Below are positions 8,201 to 13,945 of a DNA stretch of 20,743 nt, piece after piece (within the stretch, counting starts at the first letter, position 1; every line of letters starts with the position of its first letter). The notes under the pieces were generated by a model. It had not been told where the DNA came from. It made no database searches and was given only the letters and a program-made list of their open reading frames with translations. The position numbers were made by a program, and so were the translations under genes. Source of the stretch: an uncultured Lachnospiraceae bacterium (GTDB taxonomy: Bacteria > Bacillota > Clostridia > Lachnospirales > Lachnospiraceae); assembly GCA_910586645.1 (NCBI GenBank), contig CAJUIS010000035.1:1-20743 (forward strand), in the 5' to 3' direction.

Positions 8201-8899
8201 ATTACAGTCCTCAATCACCAGATCCCCGGCCGCACCCGAAGCGTGTATGCCGTCTGCAAAGCTTACAACCATGTGCCCGGAGCCTTCTCTTGGAGTCAGA
8301 TTACAGTTTCTGTAATAGACGTCTTTGCTCATCTGGATCAGCCAGCCAAACCCGTGCATATAATGGACATTTACATGATCCGCAGTTACATTTTCACTCT
8401 CCCAGGTAAAGGCTCCCGCCGTCTGACGGTGCGCATTGGCTGCAAACTGAATGACGGCGCCTTCCTGCTGCATATGCCGCATACCGTCTGTTTTTGAATT
8501 ATAAACGATACGGACATGCGTATCATCCGTTTCCGTTATCTCAGAAACATTTGCAAACGGGCTGTCGCCTGTATAATAGCTTCTTGACATTTCCCCGTTT
8601 GGCTGATATGCCCCAATTCCATAAGAAGGACTGTGGATCCCTCTCTGCGTCCAGTAATAAGTCCCGTCATAGGGGCTTTTCTCACTGTACCAGACAATTG
8701 TCTTTCCTGCAGTGTCTACCTCATGCGGAAAGCATTCCGGAATCAGATAGTCCGTATATTCTTTTCCATCCTCTGTCGTGCCAAGTTTTTCTACCGTCAT
8801 TTCCGTTACGGTAGGCACGCCGAAATCCCACGAAAAATTTTCAAGCGTAACATTTTTGGAACGCACCACTGCAAGGGCCATCATATTCCCATGCATCAT
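5255..8899 (-). CDS. GH110-like alpha-1,3-galactosidase, multi-domain beta-helix protein (main reading frame downstream of a nonsense codon)
   Basis: A 1214-residue open frame, the C-terminal 90% of an interrupted gene (restored length 1345 residues, start 9292). Positions here count from Met at 8899. Residues about 1-560 form a right-handed beta-helix with GH110 hallmarks: DGIHASG (216-222), IEDCNF...DDPINLHGTF (229-248), RGILCTTRNPVLIEDN (363-378) and DEWYESGPIRDMTIRNN (396-412). GH110 enzymes remove terminal alpha-1,3-galactose, for example from blood-group B antigen. Two Ig-like BIG2-type segments follow (about 580-630 and 645-720), then a sandwich domain (about 735-915), a PKD-like domain (about 930-1020), a DPDPVTPQ repeat linker and a BspA-type leucine-rich region (about 1110-1200). 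No LPXTG is seen. From Met 8899 there would be no signal peptide and no good ribosome binding site, so this form is probably not made or not secreted. Confidence 0.8.
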   Translation of the reverse strand: MMHGNMMALAVVRSKNVTLENFSWDFGVPTVTEMTVEKLGTTEDGKEYTDYLIPECFPHEVDTAGKTIVWYSEKSPYDGTYYWTQRGIHSPSYGIGAYQPNGEMSRSYYTGDSPFANVSEITETDDTHVRIVYNSKTDGMRHMQQEGAVIQFAANAHRQTAGAFTWESENVTADHVNVHYMHGFGWLIQMSKDVYYRNCNLTPREGSGHMVVSFADGIHASGAAGDLVIEDCNFSDTHDDPINLHGTFTRVERRKDDHTLILKYIHAQQGGFPQYHKGDQVAFFTRDTLESTDNETLYTVDEVISNPGEQGNDLRTMEVRFEETLPSDLTAQIGNQPKYVAENVTYAPNVTVRGCTFQNVPTRGILCTTRNPVLIEDNLFRGMTMATIYLSNDSDEWYESGPIRDMTIRNNTFYIKTIGRTSWEYAPAIYVHPVTKGGGLPSEDNPIHKNITIEENLFYMDTDTVVKAESVENLTIRNNTILRMNPDISLGITAEKTELLAGDSLTLDTTAEGDVHTKVTDNVYEFTKCKNVRLEGNTYDDGLKRYAVLSGMSEQNLTNLDEKIKTAEDRNQPASAPVEGIRYISSNPDVLSVDQYGKMSAKKAGSALVRACYDWNGEEILSDAVEMTVKDTIDPEDMVKIENNEDIMLTESGETYSFSAETASGKNIRWSVEDFLTGGSTDAAEIDQNGRLTARKSGIVWVKADAGLSTDRKAVIISIPDANERNAAFSIKREDKENYNLTDRTVTVDMQSGDLYNNNNTVKNLFLYQIPDEISKDNIKTVIKIENLPARESGQWDTASFFLYKDDDNYISCGKKSHYDGIATVSESNGSAEERGGNAEHNNISTAYLGFYKNGSSVSVDFKEEGGEWQHQADLDASMLGTDYKIGFTAWESNDRGKTVNFSEFRAGSGDISYEELCSEPAVSFLGSVNQAPTASMAQWDRENYVTGDTASVSYTFEDADGDREGETLYCFTYENGANEVTEKPEITFSYPGKVICHIYPVDEKGMPGAKTETAEIEVKPKKLPDPVTPQDPDPVTPQDPDPVTPPDSTQNPGGSQGPSGSQNPAPSEGDKSAPAVGTEIVKNGVKYKVTKSDAKNKTAAAVKLLDKKRTKITIPAFVEKDGFRFKVTAINQKAFEKSKRLKTAVIGANVKSIGKSAFFKCLKLKSIKFQGKTVPSIGKKALKGISSKCKISYPKKISKKNLKKWKNRVRAAR
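5761..5828 (-). repeat. 24-bp tandem repeat encoding DPDPVTPQ
   Basis: Nearly three copies of a 24-bp unit beginning GAGGCGTTACCGGATC on the plus strand (5761-5784, 5785-5808, 5809-5828), differing by single bases. They encode a Pro/Asp linker between the PKD-like domain and the C-terminal leucine-rich region. Such repeats readily gain or lose units. Confidence 0.85.
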
Positions 8900-9115
8900 A
8901 AATAAAGAACCGTTTCCCTGCAGTGTGAAATTTTCCTGATCTTCAATTAAAAGCCCGATCCACTTTACCGGGTTCTCAATACTGTTCGTATTTGACGTAT
9001 GGTATTCCCTCTGCTGCGCCTTATCCTTATAGATATGATATTCCCCTTTCGGAAAATCAACCGTAACGTGCGGCGCTCCGTCTGCAACTGCCTCTTTTGC
9101 CGCTTCAAACGCTGC

Positions 9116-9292
9116 CTAGATTGCCTCCGCACTGTCAGATTCTCCCGTCGGATCCGCCCCATAGTCCACCGGATTGATAACTACGCCATTTTCTTCCCCA
9201 TATACATTCTGCATATACATCGGAAGTGAACACAACAGCATACAAAAAATGAGAATACATACCGGTATGTTCATTACTTTTTGATGATTCAT
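9116..9292 (-). pseudogene. N-terminal fragment of the GH110 gene ending at an in-frame TAG
   Basis: Fifty-eight codons from ATG 9292 to TAG at 9116-9118, in the same frame as the 1214-residue frame that ends at 5255. The fragment has a signal peptide (MNHQKVMNIPVCILIFCMLL, hydrophobic core about 9-24) and then the start of a beta-helix enzyme: NPVDYGADPTGESDSAEAI, then stop, then AAFEAAKEAV. In this family pattern (DYGAxxTGxxDSxxAIQxA) the position after AI is Gln, so the stop is most simply CAG changed to TAG. No starts in frame lie between the stop and Met 8899. AAAGGAGGAG lies five bases before the ATG and a perfect promoter lies upstream, so initiation signals are intact. A sequencing error cannot be excluded. 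Confidence 0.85.
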
Positions 9293-9330
9293 TCAGACTC
9301 CTCCTTTATTTTTCAAATTTCGATACTTTT

Positions 9331-9359
9331 ATTATAATTACGAAAAAATTCATTGTCAA
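9331..9359 (-). promoter_or_regulatory. Perfect-consensus sigma-A promoter of the GH110 gene
   Basis: The minus strand reads TTGACA (9354-9359), exactly 17 bases, then TATAAT (9331-9336): 12 of 12 consensus positions. The predicted start is near 9324, about 32 bases before ATG 9292. The TGA stop of the upstream 91-residue gene (9356-9358) is part of this -35. Confidence 0.88.
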
Positions 9360-9631
9360 TTTAAAAAATTTTTTTGTACAATATAATATGCATCATTCAA
9401 GTAGCAGACAATATTCTGCAGGGACTCTTCCTGAAACGGAAACGTCTTTTTTGTTTTCAAATTATCTGACGTCGCTGCAAAATTATATGGCCCCGGCCAG
9501 ACAAATACAGCAAAAACTTCCTCTTCCCCCTCTTTTTCTCTTTGAATCAGATAACGCATCCCCAGGAAACTTCCGGTAAATTTTTCCTTTTTATAAAATT
9601 GAAACGTCAGCAAATCATTTCGTTCTATCAT
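9356..9631 (-). CDS. Small conserved-looking protein of unknown function (91 residues)
   Basis: I do not recognise a named domain. The protein begins MIERNDLLTFQFYKKEKFTG, is soluble and mixed charged, and contains GMRYLIQREKEGEEE, then FAVFVWPGPYNFAAT and KTFPFQEESLQNIVCYLND. The ordered alternation of short strands and the WPGPYNF motif look like a real small folded protein rather than a chance frame. The frame stays open upstream to 10012, but that part is antisense to the T-box leader. ATG 9631 is preferred because the -10 of the likely promoter (9660-9665) lies just upstream, which excludes earlier starts; the ribosome binding site (AGGACTGGTG) is modest. It lies directly before the GH110 gene, with its stop in that gene's -35. 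Confidence 0.6.
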   Translation of the reverse strand: MIERNDLLTFQFYKKEKFTGSFLGMRYLIQREKEGEEEVFAVFVWPGPYNFAATSDNLKTKKTFPFQEESLQNIVCYLNDAYYIVQKNFLN

Positions 9632-9659
9632 TTTCACCAGTCCTATGCTTTTTCTTTTC

Positions 9660-9689
9660 ATTATAGTACATTTTTTATTTTTATGTACA
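9660..9689 (-). promoter_or_regulatory. Candidate promoter of the 91-residue gene
   Basis: The minus strand reads TGTACA (9684-9689), an 18-base spacer, then TATAAT (9660-9665). The -10 is perfect and the -35 matches 4 of 6. It is divergent from the leuA leader promoter. Confidence 0.5.
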
Positions 9690-9703
9690 AAAAAATTTCC
9701 CTC

Positions 9704-9732
9704 TTTACCTTCCAGCCGAAATATGTTATGAT
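9704..9732 (+). promoter_or_regulatory. leuA: Sigma-A promoter of the leuA T-box leader
   Basis: TTTACC (9704-9709), a 17-base spacer, TATGAT (9727-9732). The predicted start near 9739 fits the beginning of T-box Stem I. Confidence 0.6.
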
Positions 9733-9738
9733 AAAAGC

Positions 9739-10038
9739 CGTAAAAGCGAAGAAAAGGAATAGTACCTGTCCGATCAGATTTCAGAGAGCCGCCGGACGCT
9801 GCGAGACGGCAGATGAGAAACAGGGAACTCGCCTTGGAGCCTCTGCCCAAAATCTTTTTCCACAGGAAACCGGAGAGTAGGCGCAGACGGAATCCCTCCG
9901 TTATCCGGGAAAGGTATAAGGGTATGCGCATAAAGCCTCCCCGTACCTGCTGAGTGCATGGTTTACATGAATTAGAGTGGTACCGCGTAAGATGTCTTAC
10001 GTCTCTAAGCAATACGCATAGAGGCGTAGGGCTTTTTT
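9739..10038 (+). ncRNA. Leucine T-box riboswitch leader of leuA
   Basis: The whole 9632-10133 gap is regulatory. The T-box core AGAGTGGTACCGCG (9974-9987) can form the antiterminator whose bulge pairs with an uncharged tRNA acceptor end. Upstream, Stem I carries an AGAGAG motif (9783-9788) and the specifier context GAA-CTC-GCCTTGGAG; CTC at 9828-9830 is a leucine codon, as expected before leuA. The Stem III element CCGTTATC (about 9898-9905) is also present. The leader ends in an intrinsic terminator (9998-10038). Uncharged tRNA-Leu(GAG) should therefore favour read-through into leuA. The 5' limit is inferred from the promoter. Confidence 0.92.
9998..10038 (+). terminator. T-box attenuator terminator before leuA
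   Basis: Arms TACGTCTCTA (9998-10007) and TAGAGGCGTA (10019-10028) pair over ten positions with one G-T wobble, followed by GGGC and six T (10033-10038). It follows the T-box core closely, so the two structures are mutually exclusive. Confidence 0.88.
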
Positions 10039-10133
10039 ATTGCCGCAAACTCAAAAGCCCGTACCGGACGCTTTTTGCAGGATATAAAAAAGCTCCCCGC
10101 CCGTCAACAACTATCAGAAAGTGAGGATTTGAA

Positions 10134-11825
10134 ATGAAGGGATTTGAAAAATATCGAAAAATGTATTTTATGCCGCCCGAAGACTGCTTTGACTGGGTCA
10201 GAAACGATTCCATTGACAAAGCCCCGATCTGGTGCAGCGTCGATCTTAGGGACGGCAACCAGGCTTTGATTGAACCTATGAATCTGGAAGAAAAAATAAA
10301 ATTCTACCAGATGCTTGTAGAAATCGGATTCAAGCACATTGAAGTCGGCTTTCCTGCAGCGTCTGAAACGGAATATCAGTTTTTACGGGCCATTATTGAA
10401 CGCGGCATGATCCCGGACGACGTAACGGTACAGGTGCTGACCCAGGCAAGAGAACATATTATCAAACGAACTTTTGAAGCCATCGACGGGGCTCCAAACG
10501 TAATCGTTCACGTTTACAATTCCACTTCCGTTGCACAGCGTGAGCAGGTATTTAAAAAATCCAAAGAAGAAATCAAAAAAATCGCTGTCGATGGTGCAAA
10601 ACTTGTTTTTGATCTTGCAAAAAATGAAAAAGGCAATATTTCTTTCGAATATTCTCCGGAAAGCTTTACCGGAACGGAAATGGATTATGCGCTTGAAGTC
10701 TGCAACGCCGTGCTGGATGTATGGCAGCCCACGCCGGAACAAAAAGCCATTATCAACCTTCCTTCTACCGTACAGTATTCCATGCCGCACGTATTTGCCA
10801 GCCAGATCGCCTATTTCAATAAAAACTTAAACTACCGGGACAGCGTTCTGATCTCCCTGCATCCGCACAATGACAGAGGAAGCGGCATCAGCGACGCGGA
10901 ACTTGGGCTTTTAGCGGGCGCCGACCGGATTGAAGGAACGCTGTTTGGAAACGGCGAACGCACCGGAAATGTCGATATCGTTACACTTGCCATGAATATG
11001 TACTCCCTTGGCATAGATCCGCATTTAAATTTCCACAATATGAAGGAAATCCGAAAAAATTACGAAACCCTGACGAATATGGAAGTCTCCATGCGGCAGC
11101 CTTACGCGGGAGATCTTGTCTTTACTGCATTTTCCGGCTCCCACCAGGACGCCATTTCCAAAGGCATGGCATGCCACGCTTCCGGAGAAGACCCGTTCTG
11201 GACTGTTCCATACCTTCCGATTGATCCCAAAGACGTGGGACGCACCTACGACTCAGACGTCATCCGCATCAACAGCCAGTCCGGAAAAGGCGGCGTAAGC
11301 TACGTATTAAAACAGGCTTACGGCATTATGCTTCCGGACCGTATGAAGGAAGAATTTGGCTATCTCGTCAAAGACGTTTCCGACAAAGAACACAGCGAGC
11401 TGGATGCAGAAAGAATTTACAATATTTTCAAAGAAACTTACTGTGACGTTTTCAGCGCGTTCCATATTCCGGAATGCCATTTCCGGCAGCATAACGGCAT
11501 GGAAGCGTCTGTCACAATAGAGACACAGGGAAAAACCGACGTTGTCACTGCAAACGGCAATGGTCGTCTCGACGCCGTTTCCATCGCCCTTAAGAAACAT
11601 TTCAACATCACCTATGAGCTGTCCGAATACACGGAACATGCACTCTCACGCGGCTCTTCTTCCAAAGCGCTGGCCTACGTCGGGATTACCGCGCATGATA
11701 AGCTCATCTGGGGCGTCGGCATGGACGAAGATATTATCAAAGCTTCCATCAACGCCCTGACTGCGGCAATTAACCGCGCCGGGCTTTCCACTCTGGACAG
11801 AACCGTTTCCAGGCAAAAACCATAA
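10134..11825 (+). CDS. leuA: 2-isopropylmalate synthase, long (LeuA type 2) form
   Basis: A 563-residue enzyme that condenses acetyl-CoA with 2-oxoisovalerate in the first committed step of leucine synthesis. The N-terminal TIM barrel carries the HMGL-family signature with metal ligand Asp37 in DLRDGNQAL, the second metal motif HPHNDRG (243-249) and EGTLFGNGERTGN (267-279). The C-terminal region (about 430-563) is the LeuA regulatory domain that binds leucine for feedback inhibition in relatives, including NGNGRLDAVS and a SRGSSSKALAYVGI segment. The length of about 560 fits the second LeuA type, not the roughly 510-residue one. GTGAGGA precedes the ATG. It is controlled by the leucine T-box, and no other leu gene follows: the next gene is convergent. 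Confidence 0.95.
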   Translation: MKGFEKYRKMYFMPPEDCFDWVRNDSIDKAPIWCSVDLRDGNQALIEPMNLEEKIKFYQMLVEIGFKHIEVGFPAASETEYQFLRAIIERGMIPDDVTVQVLTQAREHIIKRTFEAIDGAPNVIVHVYNSTSVAQREQVFKKSKEEIKKIAVDGAKLVFDLAKNEKGNISFEYSPESFTGTEMDYALEVCNAVLDVWQPTPEQKAIINLPSTVQYSMPHVFASQIAYFNKNLNYRDSVLISLHPHNDRGSGISDAELGLLAGADRIEGTLFGNGERTGNVDIVTLAMNMYSLGIDPHLNFHNMKEIRKNYETLTNMEVSMRQPYAGDLVFTAFSGSHQDAISKGMACHASGEDPFWTVPYLPIDPKDVGRTYDSDVIRINSQSGKGGVSYVLKQAYGIMLPDRMKEEFGYLVKDVSDKEHSELDAERIYNIFKETYCDVFSAFHIPECHFRQHNGMEASVTIETQGKTDVVTANGNGRLDAVSIALKKHFNITYELSEYTEHALSRGSSSKALAYVGITAHDKLIWGVGMDEDIIKASINALTAAINRAGLSTLDRTVSRQKP

Positions 11826-11855
11826 AATAAATCAGGTTCCTTCCTGATAAAAGAA

Positions 11856-11899
11856 AAAGTCCCCGGCACACTCTTTTTTCCAGGTGTGCGGGGGACTTT
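11856..11899. terminator. Bidirectional terminator between leuA and the chemoreceptor gene
   Basis: Arms AAAGTCCCCGGCACAC (11856-11871) and GTGTGCGGGGGACTTT (11884-11899) pair over 15 of 16 positions with one G-G mismatch. On the minus strand the stem is followed by TTCTTTTATC, which serves the chemoreceptor operon. The plus-strand T-tract is only TTTCC. Confidence 0.8.
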
Positions 11900-11913
11900 C
11901 CACTATGCAGACT

Positions 11914-12855
11914 TTATTTCAGCTCCGGCTCTGCATCCCGGATAATAGGCGGAATCTGTGAAAGCATATTGTCAATGTCTTCAAACATTGCGCTTTTTGT
12001 CGTTCCAAGGCTGCTTGCATATCTGATATGCTTTACCACTTCCTGATACTGAACCTTAATTTCATCAAAAAACTGATACACTGCGCCAAGCTCCTGCTGT
12101 GAACTGTCAATTACACCGGAAATTTCTTCCTGTACAGCCGTCGCGCCTTCCGCCGTTTCCTTGATATTGTGGAACGACTCATAGGCTCCGTTCACTGTAT
12201 CAATGTTTTTCCCAAGCGCTTCTTTGGATGCAAGAATATTTCCATTTAACTGACTTGTACCGTTTTCCACATCGTGAATGCCGGTCTCCACTTCACCTGC
12301 CAGCCCCTTGATTTCTTCCGCAAGTTCCTTTACTTTGGCTGCAACCACAGCAAATCCTTTGCCGTCCTGTCCCGCCCTTGCCGCTTCAATCGAAGCGTTA
12401 ATCGCAAGGATATTCGTTTCATCCGCAATGGATACAATTTTTGCCATACACTGCCGGATTCCCGTAACGGCCGCCTGAAGCTGCTCAAACGTCTGCTCCA
12501 TATGGCTGTAAGACTCTTCCACTTTTACGGAAGCGTCCTTTAACTCTTCTACTTTATCCTGCGTTTCCGATACCGTTTGGGTAATCGCCTCCCTTACCTG
12601 AGCAAACTGCCCGGCCACCTCATTGATATTGGAAAAAGATTCTCCAAAATCCTGCAGATTTTTCTGAAAACTATCCGCTTTTTCCAATACGCCGGAAAAA
12701 GAACTGTTCACCATGCCAAGCTCCCGCAGGGATTCCACTTCTTTATCAATCAGTTCTTTTTTATACTCCTTTAAACTGTCTGTCACATACAATACCGGAT
12801 AGAGACTTTCTTTCTTCTGTTCTGCCTTCCCACGGCTTTTTCCCAAAAATAACAT
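11914..12855 (-). CDS. Soluble methyl-accepting chemotaxis-type signalling protein
   Basis: A 313-residue protein made almost entirely of a chemoreceptor signalling coiled coil. The highly conserved hairpin tip is present at about 146-180 (DETNILAINASIEAARAGQD followed by GKGFAVVAAKVKELA), the part that contacts CheA and CheW. Flanking heptad-like helices form the antiparallel coiled coil. No membrane segment, periplasmic domain or HAMP is present, so it is cytoplasmic and should take its input from a partner. The FIST gene ends 12 bases upstream and probably supplies that sensor. The start at 12855 is preferred over 12861 because AGGAGG then stands eight bases away; it stands only two bases from 12861. 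The last gene of its operon, it ends at the 11856-11899 terminator. Confidence 0.88.
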   Translation of the reverse strand: MLFLGKSRGKAEQKKESLYPVLYVTDSLKEYKKELIDKEVESLRELGMVNSSFSGVLEKADSFQKNLQDFGESFSNINEVAGQFAQVREAITQTVSETQDKVEELKDASVKVEESYSHMEQTFEQLQAAVTGIRQCMAKIVSIADETNILAINASIEAARAGQDGKGFAVVAAKVKELAEEIKGLAGEVETGIHDVENGTSQLNGNILASKEALGKNIDTVNGAYESFHNIKETAEGATAVQEEISGVIDSSQQELGAVYQFFDEIKVQYQEVVKHIRYASSLGTTKSAMFEDIDNMLSQIPPIIRDAEPELK

Positions 12856-12867
12856 TTCCATACCCTC

Positions 12868-13923
12868 CTATTCAAATACCACGCAAGTCATAGACTGATT
12901 GACAAACCGGTTATTATAATGCTCCCCATATCCGACCAGTCCTGCATGGCTTCCAAGCGCCGACATATCGTGCAGGTATTCCTGCATATAATGATGCTCA
13001 CTGAATAATTTGTACCGGAACAGGCAGTTTACGGAAAATACTGCCGAACGTTTCGGGAAATCCTGGCAGATTTTCTGAATCGTCTGTTTTACGATGGCCC
13101 TGTAGTCGCCAAGCTCCAGTAAAATCAGGACGTCTGAATCGTTTACCTGGCGAAAACAGGTAAGCGCGTTGCCGTTGACTTCTTTAATGGAAATGATACA
13201 GGTATCGTTCCCGTTTATTTTTCCAAAGGGATTTTGAAATGTCTGCGTCAGTATCTGTTTGTCTGTTACGTGAAGGATACTCTGATAAACCTGCTTGGCC
13301 GGTTTTCCGTTCAGGGATCCGAGTATGTAATTTGACTTATCTGTATTCGAAGCAATAAAACGATAATTTCCAAGCTGATGATAGATATTTTCTTTATAAG
13401 TTTTGACTCTTCCGCGATGATTGCGTACAATCCCATAAGCCACTGCGTCCTGATAGATCCTGCCGTTGGCGGAAACTTTTCCGGCGTCTCCGGTTCCGCC
13501 AACCAGAGAAATGCCTTTCCGCTTTAACGCGGCATAGATTGTTGTCAGCGCACAGGCGTCGTTTCCGGTGCAAAAATCAATGCATACGGTATCCTGGCTT
13601 GTGCCTCCCGTCTTCTGTATATCCTGCTCCAGCCGGTTAATATACTTTACCGGCATGAGGGATACCTGTTCCAGCACGTTGGCCGCCGCGCTGATCCCGT
13701 CCAGAAACGCCACGACTCCCACTCCGTTTTCCGCAATCCTGGTATCATAACTCATACCGATGCACCCAATGCTCGGAACCCCCGGATACATCTTTTCCAG
13801 AGCTTTTACATGCGCTTCAAACTGATCCTTATTTGAAAACAACATAAGAAATTCAGGGTTTCTCAATCCCAGAACCGCCTCTTCCAAATTCCCTCTCTGG
13901 CTCATGCCAAAAAACTGTTTCAT
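12868..13923 (-). CDS. FIST-domain sensory protein
   Basis: A 351-residue cytoplasmic protein. FIST_N covers about 20-200 (FLMLFSNKDQFEAHVKALEK, PSIGCIGMSYDTRIAENGVG and the glycine motif SLVGGTGDAGKVSANGRIY); FIST_C covers about 210-345 and ends with SHAGLVGYGEHYNNRFVNQS, the usual GxxGYGE closing motif. FIST modules are proposed small-ligand sensors (amino acids were suggested) found with chemotaxis, kinase or diguanylate cyclase outputs. This one has no output domain of its own, and the next gene is a soluble receptor signalling module. GGAGGCTGAGGCG lies before ATG 13923. It follows hflX by 22 bases. Its TAG stop overlaps the next gene's ribosome binding site. Confidence 0.87.
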   Translation of the reverse strand: MKQFFGMSQRGNLEEAVLGLRNPEFLMLFSNKDQFEAHVKALEKMYPGVPSIGCIGMSYDTRIAENGVGVVAFLDGISAAANVLEQVSLMPVKYINRLEQDIQKTGGTSQDTVCIDFCTGNDACALTTIYAALKRKGISLVGGTGDAGKVSANGRIYQDAVAYGIVRNHRGRVKTYKENIYHQLGNYRFIASNTDKSNYILGSLNGKPAKQVYQSILHVTDKQILTQTFQNPFGKINGNDTCIISIKEVNGNALTCFRQVNDSDVLILLELGDYRAIVKQTIQKICQDFPKRSAVFSVNCLFRYKLFSEHHYMQEYLHDMSALGSHAGLVGYGEHYNNRFVNQSMTCVVFE

Positions 13924-13945
13924 ATCGCCTCAGCCTCCATACTTA

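Noticed and set aside
5255..8905. Many plus-strand open frames of 60-141 residues opposite the GH110 gene
   Set aside because: They lack ribosome binding sites and folded-domain composition and are complements of a well-supported gene.
9116..9118. Programmed recoding (pyrrolysine or reassigned UAG) of the GH110 stop
   Set aside because: TAG is used as a normal stop by three genes in the window, no stimulatory structure is evident, and the expected residue is Gln, one transition away from CAG. A nonsense mutation is simpler.
9632..10012. Upstream part of a 218-residue minus-strand open frame (9356-10012)
   Set aside because: It lies antisense to the leuA promoter and T-box leader. Only the last 91 residues look like protein, and a -10 box at 9660-9665 separates them.
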